Shown here piece by piece: positions 1 to 7,372 of a stretch of DNA of 64,000 nt. The position numbers and the translations under genes were made by a program. Below the pieces are notes generated by a model. It did no database searches and was not told the origin of the DNA. It saw only the letters and a list, made by a program, of their open reading frames with translations. The DNA comes from Pirellulaceae bacterium. GTDB lineage: Bacteria > Planctomycetota > Planctomycetia > Pirellulales > Pirellulaceae. Each line of letters opens with the position of its first letter. Position 1 is the first letter of the stretch. The stretch is from the NCBI GenBank assembly GCA_026004775.1, contig BPJU01000018.1, positions 62,001 through 126,000 on the forward strand. Reading direction: 5' to 3'.

Positions 1-2
1 AA

Positions 3-494
3 GTACCCCCGGGACAGGCCACGAATATAGCCAGTACTTGGGTGCGGTTGTTCAATGAGTTTTCTCCGGACGCCAATCCTACCCGAGGGCCGTTTTTGCC
101 GGCCAAATGGCGAGACACTCTTGATAACGATCCCTTATTGAAACTATTTATAGACGCCACCGGGCCGGCTCGTGGAATAAAACCTTGGCCCAACGGAAAC
201 GGATTCGCATACATGGATGGTGACGTACACACATACTTCCGCTTCCACGGGTTGAATCGGATCGGAGGAGAGATCACGACTACCTCCAGCGTGTTTGCGG
301 TGTGGATTACGTTGGGTTATTTCGACCTCGATCCCAACAGCGGGAATATTGTCGGAGAGCATGGTAGCGAAACGGGTGAGCAGAAACGCCACCGTGCGTT
401 TTACATTATTGACAGATCCGTACCGGTGGCATTCGAGCCGGGAATGAATCACAACGTCGATAGGGCGGTATTGTTACGCAGATTCATCGAGTAG
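3..494 (+). CDS. C-terminal part of a conserved planctomycete protein (5' end outside window)
   Basis: The reading frame is open from base 3 with no stop upstream, so the GTG at 42 is probably internal and the gene starts before the window. About 163 residues are visible. They are soluble, with no membrane segment or recognised catalytic motif, and contain aromatic and glycine-rich stretches such as NGNGFAYMDGDVHTYFRFHG and WITLGYFDLDPNSG. The text resembles the C-terminal end of very large uncharacterised planctomycete proteins, but that is from memory and no function is claimed. It ends in FIE followed by TAG. Confidence 0.6.
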   Translation, partial: VPPGQATNIASTWVRLFNEFSPDANPTRGPFLPAKWRDTLDNDPLLKLFIDATGPARGIKPWPNGNGFAYMDGDVHTYFRFHGLNRIGGEITTTSSVFAVWITLGYFDLDPNSGNIVGEHGSETGEQKRHRAFYIIDRSVPVAFEPGMNHNVDRAVLLRRFIE

Positions 495-609
495 GTTGGG
501 TGTGAGGGTGCTGCGGCGCATAGTTGGGTTGTTGAAACGTTCAACTTCTGTGGCAGCCCAATGATGCCAAGGGCTTCACGTCTGCGGTCGAATGGTGTTT
601 TTCAAAGGT

Positions 610-1800
610 TCACTGTAACCAAAACGGAACGGGAAGCAGCAGGGCCGGTTGTTCCAGAAGTGCCCAGGTGCCGTGCCAGGAGGCGTATTGGCTGAGGAAA
701 ACGATAAACACGTAGGCGGCTGCGGCCGGCCACAACAGCACGTTGCCCAGCCAGCGAGCCCACCGCGGCGCCGGCTGGGGTCGGCCTTGGGCATATCCCC
801 AGGCCCAGCCCACGGCCCAGCGACCCGGCAAGCCCAGACAAACGAAAACCACTGCCGGCAACCACGCCAATTCACGAGGCGTATATTCGATTTTCAGAAG
901 ATAAAGAGGTAGAGATAGGGCAAAGAACACAATCCACGCAACACTCATCACCATGGGTGCCGAGCGATAAGCAGTGCGTACGGCCGCCACGTGCCGAAAC
1001 GCTTGCAGTTTTCCCTCCGCAGCAAAGGCGGTTTGCAAATACGGCAAATAGAACGCAATTATTCCGTATAAAATAGCACCAGCGGCTGCCAATAACCCGG
1101 CGCCGGCTCCTTTGCCCTGAAAGGCAATCGCCATCAGGCTCACCGGAACGATCAACCAGAGGAGCGTGGCGACCATGCCTCGCAAACCCAGCCAAAAGAG
1201 GTAGCCCAGGTGCAGACCAGCCAAATTGTTCCACAGCGCCTCTCGGGCCTCGCGCACCAGCCGTCCTTCCCGAAGTGCCTGCCAGGCCATTGCCGGCGGA
1301 AACCAGTCGCGTGCCGGACGGTTGCGGCGAACAAGTTGCCAGACAACCAGCGGGAACCAGTAAGGCCAAAGCCAGTGACGCCAGTCGCCTCCGGCATACG
1401 CGGCCGCGAGCAGATGGACGAGCAAGGCGGCTGCCAAGACCACGGTCCACGGGGCCAGCGCAGGCGGCTCACTTGCCGGCGTGTTGATGAGATAAGCCGA
1501 GTAGTACCAGTCTTGTATGAGCCAAAGCGGTGCAAGGCAGGCCACCAAGCCTGCCAGCCAGCGGCCCCACCGGCCCGCCGTTTTCCAACCCAGGAAAAGG
1601 TCGCTCCATCGCCGCCGGCGAGCCAGTCTGCCGCTTACCTCCATCAGGTAGCCTAGAACCGCCAATTGAACTACCGGCAAAGTCGCCGCCACGGCCAGCA
1701 GCACTACCATAGCCAGGGCATTCCAGATACCGGTGAAAAACCAACCTGACGTCGCCAGCAAGCGTCGCCACACGAAATGTGTCCAGTGCAAAGCGCCCAT
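610..1800 (-). CDS. Multi-pass membrane protein, function unknown
   Basis: A 396-residue protein dominated by hydrophobic segments, around residues 27-55, 82-100, 118-135, 192-225, 228-255, 283-305, 315-335 and 350-370. Many Trp, Arg and Ala residues sit in the loops, as in the DUF4013-like group of planctomycete membrane proteins; I recognise the style rather than a specific family. No catalytic motif is visible. It is divergent from the DUF1549 gene that starts about 100 bases away. The ATG at 1800 has only a weak purine-rich stretch (AAGG) just upstream. It could be a transporter or an envelope scaffold. Confidence 0.7.
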   Translation of the reverse strand: MGALHWTHFVWRRLLATSGWFFTGIWNALAMVVLLAVAATLPVVQLAVLGYLMEVSGRLARRRRWSDLFLGWKTAGRWGRWLAGLVACLAPLWLIQDWYYSAYLINTPASEPPALAPWTVVLAAALLVHLLAAAYAGGDWRHWLWPYWFPLVVWQLVRRNRPARDWFPPAMAWQALREGRLVREAREALWNNLAGLHLGYLFWLGLRGMVATLLWLIVPVSLMAIAFQGKGAGAGLLAAAGAILYGIIAFYLPYLQTAFAAEGKLQAFRHVAAVRTAYRSAPMVMSVAWIVFFALSLPLYLLKIEYTPRELAWLPAVVFVCLGLPGRWAVGWAWGYAQGRPQPAPRWARWLGNVLLWPAAAAYVFIVFLSQYASWHGTWALLEQPALLLPVPFWLQ

Positions 1801-1900
1801 TGCCTTAGTCGTGCTTGAAACTTGTCGGCCAGGAATTCAGTATGCTTTTTACGGGATCCAAAGGCTTCGGGAATATTGATCCGTCGTGGGTTTGAGGCTG

Positions 1901-3559
1901 ATGTTACGCGAGCGATTGTTAATCTTCCTGAAGACTATACTCCTGGCGGCTACCATATTGTTTCTGGCTGTGGCGGTTTTTGGGACACTGGGTTTGAGGA
2001 ACCGGTTGCTGGACGACGGACCTGCTGAGCCGGCGGATTGGAATTCACGCCAGTTCGAAGAATCGGTAACGGCTTTGAACACCGAGTTTTCCGAGCATTG
2101 GGAGAAACTCGGTTTAACACCGGCTCCCGAGGCCCCCGTGTTTACGTTAGCACGGCGGCTTTCGTTGGCGTTGGCCGGCACGGTGCCGTCTCTGGAAGAA
2201 TTGCGAGCCCTGGAAGCCCAGCCGCCGCAACAACAGCTTGACTGGTGGCTGGACCGACTGTTGGCGGATGCGCGCGTATCGGATTATTTGGCTGAGCGGT
2301 TTACCCGAGCGTGGGTGGGGGTCGAAAACGGACCGTTTCTTGCCTATCGCCGGCGGCGATTCGTGCTCTGGTTGTCTGAGCAATTGCGCCGGAATCGCCC
2401 CTACGATGCTCTGGTTCACGAGCTTTTGACGGCCGAAGGTTTATGGACCAACCAGCCGGCGGTCAACTTCGTTACTGCCACGATTCAGGAAGGCCAGCCT
2501 GATGCGGTTCGGTTGGCTGGCCGTACGGCACGGGCGTTTCTGGGGGTTCGAATCGATTGCCTGCAATGCCACGACGATCATCTGGGGACGATACGGTTAG
2601 GTGACCCGCCCGAGCTAAGAGAAGGCACGCAGCGGGACTTTCACCGACTGGCTGCGTTTTTCTCGGGGGTGCGCGTATCGGGACTGGGGGTTCACGATCG
2701 GATAGCTCCTTACCGCGTGCAGCTACTGGGAGACAATTCCGAGCAGGTATTGGCACCAGCTCCGCCGTTTTTGATCGACCGATTGCCCGCCCAGGGTGCG
2801 TCACGGGAGCGATTGGCGGAATGGGTTACGCATCCGGAGAACCGGGCTTTTGCTCGAGCGATCGTCAACCGCGTGTGGGGGTTGATGTTCGGACGACCGC
2901 TGGTGGAACCGGTGGACGATATTCCGTTGGCCGGGCCGTATCCACCCGGTCTGGAGCGGTTGGCGGAAGACTTCATCCGGCACGGGTATGATCTGCATCG
3001 ATTGATTCGGATGATAGCCCATTCGGCACCATTTCTACGGGATAGCCGTGCCGAGTTTCCGCTGAGTGAAGAGCATGAGAAGCACTGGGCGGCATTTCCG
3101 TTGACACGGTTGCGTCCCGAGCAAGTTGCCGGGGCAGTGATTCAGTCCTGTTCGCTGACCGCATTGGACGACCACGCCAATATTTTCGAGAGGCTGGCCT
3201 ACTATTCACAGACGAATCAGTTTGTGCGGCGTTACGGCGACCGAGGTGAGGACGAGTTTCATGATCCGGGTGGAACCATTCCGCAGCGGTTGCTGTTGAT
3301 GAACGGCGAATTAGTACGGGAACAGACGCGAGCGCGAAGTTGGGGTACGGCCGCGGCACGGATTGCGGCGGCGGCTCGCGACGAGCAGCAGGCAGTCCGT
3401 GCCGCTTACCTGGCTGTACTGAGTCGCTTGCCTTCGCCGACTGAGGAAGAGCGTTTCACCGAGATGCTTCGCAAACGCGGCAAGCGGAAGCGGGCCGCTG
3501 CCTTGGAAGACCTGTATTGGGTTCTGCTTAACAGCACGGAGTTTTCCTGGAACCATTGA
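1901..3559 (+). CDS. DUF1549/DUF1553 domain protein, membrane-anchored
   Basis: A 552-residue protein. An N-terminal hydrophobic segment (about residues 5-27, after MLRERLLIF) is a signal or membrane anchor. DUF1549 follows (about 50-240), with a CLQCH haem-type motif near residue 219, then DUF1553 with the typical conserved blocks HPENRAFARAIVNRVWG and LLNSTEFSWNH at the end. A GTG at 1886 is possible, but ATG at 1901 puts the positive residues directly before the hydrophobic core. These proteins are paired with DUF1501 proteins throughout Planctomycetes and are usually thought to be exported; their biochemical role is unknown. The DUF1501 partner starts 18 bases after the stop. Confidence 0.85.
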   Translation: MLRERLLIFLKTILLAATILFLAVAVFGTLGLRNRLLDDGPAEPADWNSRQFEESVTALNTEFSEHWEKLGLTPAPEAPVFTLARRLSLALAGTVPSLEELRALEAQPPQQQLDWWLDRLLADARVSDYLAERFTRAWVGVENGPFLAYRRRRFVLWLSEQLRRNRPYDALVHELLTAEGLWTNQPAVNFVTATIQEGQPDAVRLAGRTARAFLGVRIDCLQCHDDHLGTIRLGDPPELREGTQRDFHRLAAFFSGVRVSGLGVHDRIAPYRVQLLGDNSEQVLAPAPPFLIDRLPAQGASRERLAEWVTHPENRAFARAIVNRVWGLMFGRPLVEPVDDIPLAGPYPPGLERLAEDFIRHGYDLHRLIRMIAHSAPFLRDSRAEFPLSEEHEKHWAAFPLTRLRPEQVAGAVIQSCSLTALDDHANIFERLAYYSQTNQFVRRYGDRGEDEFHDPGGTIPQRLLLMNGELVREQTRARSWGTAAARIAAAARDEQQAVRAAYLAVLSRLPSPTEEERFTEMLRKRGKRKRAAALEDLYWVLLNSTEFSWNH

Positions 3560-3577
3560 ACAACACGGGGGCTGACG

Positions 3578-4846
3578 ATGGATTCGATGCGCATCAATCG
3601 GCGCACATTTGTTGCCGGAGCGGCCCTTTGGACGGTGGCTGCCGAGTCGCTGGCTCGGCAAGCCGCAACTTCCAACAAACGCCCGCGCTCGATCATCATC
3701 TTGTGGCTGCAAGGCGGTGCGAGCCAGCTCGACACGTTTGACCCTCATCCCGAATCGCCTCACAGCAGCCAAGTGCGAGCTGTGGCGACTTCGGCACCCG
3801 GCATTCACATTGCGGACTCGTTCGAGCGTCTGCCCGAGTTGATGCGGCATGTGGCGCTAGTGCGTTCGGTGGTGAGCCGCGAAGGGGATCACGAGCGGGC
3901 CACGTATTATGTAAAGACCGGGTACCGGCCGGACCCGACACTGGTTCATCCGTCGGTCGGGGCAATTGTTTGCCATCAATTGGCCGATGACGTCGAGATT
4001 CCTCGCCACGTGGCGATCTTTCCCGGGCCGTGGCCGCCGCGGGGTGGCTTTCTTGGCCCCCAATTCGATGCCTTTCATGTTCACGATCCAGCGTCACCGG
4101 TTCCTGATGTGCGGCCGTTTGTTCCTCGGGATCGGCTGCGGCAGCGGACGAACGAGCTATTGGACGTAGTGGAACGGGAATTTGCTCGCGGCAGGCCGGC
4201 GAACCTGCATGAACGTACTCAACATCGCCGATCGATCGAGCAGGCATTGCGGATGATGGATTCGCAGCAGTTGGCTGCGTTTGACGTGATGCAGGAACCG
4301 TTGAGCGTGCGCGAGCGTTATGGTACAAGCCAGTTTGGGCTCGGGTGTCTGGCGGCTCTGCGGCTCGTGCAGGTAGGGGTGCGTTGCGTGGAGGTGACGC
4401 TCGACGGGTGGGACAGCCACGCGAACAATGCGGAGATCCAGCGGGAGCGGGTTAAAGAGTTGGATCCGGCTTTTGCAGCATTGATCGAGGATCTCCAGGA
4501 GCGCGACTTGTGGCAGGACACGATTATCTTGTGCGCTGGAGAATTTGGCCGTACGCCCCGGATCAATCGGCTGGAAGGTCGCGATCATTGGCCTCATGGA
4601 TTCTGTGTGGCGTTGGCCGGAGGGGCAATCCGCGGCGGTTGCGCCATAGGAGAATCCTCACCTGATGTGCCCGAAGGATCTGAAAAACATTGGAAGCACG
4701 TCGTGCAACCGCATTCGATTGCGGACGTCCACGCCACAATCTTCCAAGCTTTGGGCATCGACTATCGTCAGCAGATCGTTACCCCGATAGGGCGACCCAT
4801 CCGGTTATGCGAAGGGGAGCCGATCCGCGAATTGCTGGCCGGATGA
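3578..4846 (+). CDS. DUF1501 family protein, Tat-exported
   Basis: A 422-residue protein of the DUF1501 family, part of the alkaline phosphatase/sulfatase-like superfamily. The N-terminus carries a twin-arginine motif (NRRTFVAG) and a short hydrophobic core, so export of a folded protein is expected. Conserved blocks include LWLQGGASQLDTFDPHP near the start, TLDGWDSHANN around residue 270 and AGEFGRTPRINRLEGRDHW around residue 320. The gene is preceded by a GGGG/CTGACG stretch and lies 18 bases after the DUF1549/1553 gene, which indicates co-transcription. Substrate unknown; a hydrolase-like fold is inferred from family. Confidence 0.9.
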   Translation: MDSMRINRRTFVAGAALWTVAAESLARQAATSNKRPRSIIILWLQGGASQLDTFDPHPESPHSSQVRAVATSAPGIHIADSFERLPELMRHVALVRSVVSREGDHERATYYVKTGYRPDPTLVHPSVGAIVCHQLADDVEIPRHVAIFPGPWPPRGGFLGPQFDAFHVHDPASPVPDVRPFVPRDRLRQRTNELLDVVEREFARGRPANLHERTQHRRSIEQALRMMDSQQLAAFDVMQEPLSVRERYGTSQFGLGCLAALRLVQVGVRCVEVTLDGWDSHANNAEIQRERVKELDPAFAALIEDLQERDLWQDTIILCAGEFGRTPRINRLEGRDHWPHGFCVALAGGAIRGGCAIGESSPDVPEGSEKHWKHVVQPHSIADVHATIFQALGIDYRQQIVTPIGRPIRLCEGEPIRELLAG

Positions 4847-4992
4847 GTTCGCGAAACGGCCCCTCGGCCGGGTGACGCTGTTTGCCGCGACACCTGGCGG
4901 GCGACTTTTGGGCTTCGCGGCATAGCAACGATCGTGGAAGCTGTCAGGGATGGCTCATTTTGGCAGGTCTCATCACAGGATTGACGGTGGGA

Positions 4993-6549
4993 TCAGGGGC
5001 GAGGCATCGAGCCGTAGCCCGGGTTGCGATCCAGCAGCCGGTAGTTGATTGCCTCCAGGATATGCTCCGGTTGGATGTGTTCGTGCCCGTCCAGATCGGC
5101 GATGGTGCGTGCCACACGGCGGATCTTGTCATAAGCGCGGGCGGACAGGCCGAGTTCTTGCACACTATGGCGCAGCAGTTCGACGGCTTCAGGGCTGAGC
5201 GGGCAGAACTGGCGGATTTGTCGCGAGCTCATCTGGCCGTTGTATTGCACTTTGGCGTTGCCGAAGCGAGCCCGCTGGCGCTTGCGCGCTTCGACGACGG
5301 CGTGTCGCATTTCACTGCTGCTGATACCTGCTCGATCAGTGGCGAGCTCACGAAACGGCACCGCGGGCACTTCCACATGGATGTCGATGCGATCCAGCAG
5401 CGGCCCGCTGATCTTCGCCATGTACCGCTCTACCTGCACGTCGCTGCAGGTGCAGCGGCGGCGCGAATCGCCGCGATAGCCGCACGGGCAGGGGTTCATG
5501 GCAGCCACCAGCATGAATTGAGCCGGAAACGTGGTCGAGCGGCTGGCGCGCGAAATGGTGACCAATCCATCTTCCAGCGGTTGGCGAAGCACTTCCAGCG
5601 TCTTGCGGTTGAACTCGGGAAGTTCATCCAGAAAGAGGACACCGTGGTGGGCGAGCGAGATTTCACCAGGGGTCGGGATGCTGCCACCACCTACCAGGCC
5701 CGCGTCACTGATCGTATGATGCGGAGCGCGAAAAGGACGGGTGCCCATCAGAGCTTGACCAGGGGGCAGGCGCCCGACGGCGCTGTAGATACGCGTTGTC
5801 TCCAGAGATTCCGCCGCCTGCATCGGCGGCAGGATGGTGGGCAGCCGCTTGGCGAGCATCGTTTTCCCGGAACCGGGAGGGCCGATCATCAGCAGGTTAT
5901 GGTGTCCCGCCGCGGCAATCGTCATGGCTCGCTTCACCGCTTCCTGGCCGCGGACATCGGCGTAATCGACCTCGTACGTCGAGTATTCCTGGAACAGCTC
6001 TTCCAGGCGGCTGGGCGTCGGTTCGATCGGGAGTTGGCCGGAAAAAAACGCCACGGCTTGAGCCAGGCTGTCGACGGCAATCACTTCGATCTGCTCGACC
6101 ACCGCCGCTTCGGCCGCGTTGGCGGCGGGGACCACGATGCCGCGCAACTCTTTCAGGCGTGCGGCAGCGATCGCCATCGACAAGGCACCTCGGACAGTGC
6201 GCGTCTGTCCGGCCAGCGACAGCTCGCCTACCACCGCATACTCGCCCAGCAGATCCGATTGCAGTTGACCACTAGCAGCAAGAATTCCTAAAGATATGGG
6301 CAGGTCGAACGACGCAGCCTGCTTCGGCAGCTCAGCCGGCGCAAGGTTGATCACCACGCGGTCCAGCGGCACGCGGTAGCCCGAGTTGACAATGGCTCGT
6401 TTGACGCGATGTCGGCTCTCCCGCACTGCACCGTCGGGCAATCCCACCAGCACAGTGCTCGCCTGGAGGGCCGACGAAACATCCACTTCTACATCAACCG
6501 GTACTGCATCGATCCCCAATAAAGAAAACGTGCGTAATTTGGCCAGCAT
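4993..6549 (-). CDS. comM: YifB/ComM-family Mg-chelatase-like AAA+ ATPase
   Basis: A 518-residue member of the ComM (YifB) family, which in proteobacteria is a hexameric helicase that extends branch migration during natural transformation. The N-terminal Lon-protease-like domain (about 1-165) is followed by the AAA+ core. Visible motifs are Walker A GPPGSGKTML near residue 212, Walker B VLFLDELPEF near 295, and the CPCGYRGD and CTCS cysteines of the zinc-binding insert around 365-380. I chose ATG 6549 because MLAKLRTFSLLGID matches the usual family N-terminus; an upstream in-frame ATG at 6597 would add 16 atypical residues. It is convergent with the DUF1501 gene. Confidence 0.93.
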   Translation of the reverse strand: MLAKLRTFSLLGIDAVPVDVEVDVSSALQASTVLVGLPDGAVRESRHRVKRAIVNSGYRVPLDRVVINLAPAELPKQAASFDLPISLGILAASGQLQSDLLGEYAVVGELSLAGQTRTVRGALSMAIAAARLKELRGIVVPAANAAEAAVVEQIEVIAVDSLAQAVAFFSGQLPIEPTPSRLEELFQEYSTYEVDYADVRGQEAVKRAMTIAAAGHHNLLMIGPPGSGKTMLAKRLPTILPPMQAAESLETTRIYSAVGRLPPGQALMGTRPFRAPHHTISDAGLVGGGSIPTPGEISLAHHGVLFLDELPEFNRKTLEVLRQPLEDGLVTISRASRSTTFPAQFMLVAAMNPCPCGYRGDSRRRCTCSDVQVERYMAKISGPLLDRIDIHVEVPAVPFRELATDRAGISSSEMRHAVVEARKRQRARFGNAKVQYNGQMSSRQIRQFCPLSPEAVELLRHSVQELGLSARAYDKIRRVARTIADLDGHEHIQPEHILEAINYRLLDRNPGYGSMPRP

Positions 6550-6597
6550 GGCTCCATCCCAATCTGCCGGCCGGACCACGGAGGTTGCCCAATCCAA

Positions 6598-7372
6598 CCA
6601 TCACTGATTGTGTCGGGTGAACCTGATTTTGGCAACGGCCGGTCGAACGAGAGGCGTCTTCGGTGCTTGGAACCGACCGCATGGCGACTAGTGCTCTCAC
6701 ACGGGTCCGTGTGACTCCACCGTGTCCACCGCGGTTCTACCGTCCAGTCAACTATCACTGATAGAAGCGAGAGCAGAGACACTGGCGTTGTCCCCAAACC
6801 GGGCACCCCTTGGCGGACTGGGCTACGCGACACTCGATCGGTAGTAACGGGGCCTTTTAGAAACCGAGAATAGGAACATTTTTTCCGGTCAATGCGAAGT
6901 GGGCCCCCACGTGTCGGCGGTAAGACGGTTTTTCGCTTCGGAACAGCAATACTGTCTACGAAAAGAGCTGGGCCGAGACCGACGTAGTGGCGACGAGTTG
7001 GTGGGGCGCTCGAAAAAGTGACGGCCACTCCCTCTAACGCAAAGTCGTGTGACCGGCCGGCAAAGAGCCAACGGGCCCTGGCACGAAGAAGACACGCACC
7101 GATGGGTATGAGAAGGTGGGACCTGACGTGTCGGTAGGAGGATGATTCGAAGCTGAATGAATCAGGACGACAACCCCTCCGGAAAACCGGCCCCAGACCG
7201 AACGCAAGACGGGGCGCTGGAGCTACGCAGCATGCGAGGTAACTGGCTGGCAGGCCGCGTGGCGTCACCCAACCGGACAGGGCCCTCCGGCGGGGCGCGA
7301 AGAGCTGGTACGGGCAGGCAAGCCCCGGGCTGGTCGAAGGGGGGACAGGCACTCTACCGCGCCTGTGGTAAT
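6598..7372. other. Gene-poor region left of repeat copy 1
   Basis: Apart from probable upstream sequence for comM, I see no supportable gene in these ~780 bases. Open frames exist on both strands, but they lack ribosome sites, are rich in Arg, Pro, Ser and Gly, and show no family resemblance. The right part (7340-7372) has a GGGGGACAGGCAC stretch that forms a small inverted repeat. The stretch ends where identity with the second copy begins. Confidence 0.5.
7346..7367. repeat. Small palindrome at the edge of repeat copy 1
   Basis: ACAGGC at 7346-7351 and GCCTGT at 7362-7367 can form a 6-bp stem with a 10-base loop, and a run of five G precedes it. A related but not palindromic GGGACAGCCTCT lies at the same relative place beside copy 2 (near 31819). 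GGGGACAGGC-type hairpins are common dispersed elements in bacteria with REP-associated transposases; that link is inference here. Confidence 0.35.

Noticed and set aside
4882-6291. 469-codon antisense frame over comM
   Set aside because: Shadow of the well-supported comM gene; low-complexity product.
6489-7352. Reverse 287-codon open frame left of repeat copy 1
   Set aside because: No ribosome site, odd composition and overlap with comM; likely chance in G+C-rich DNA.
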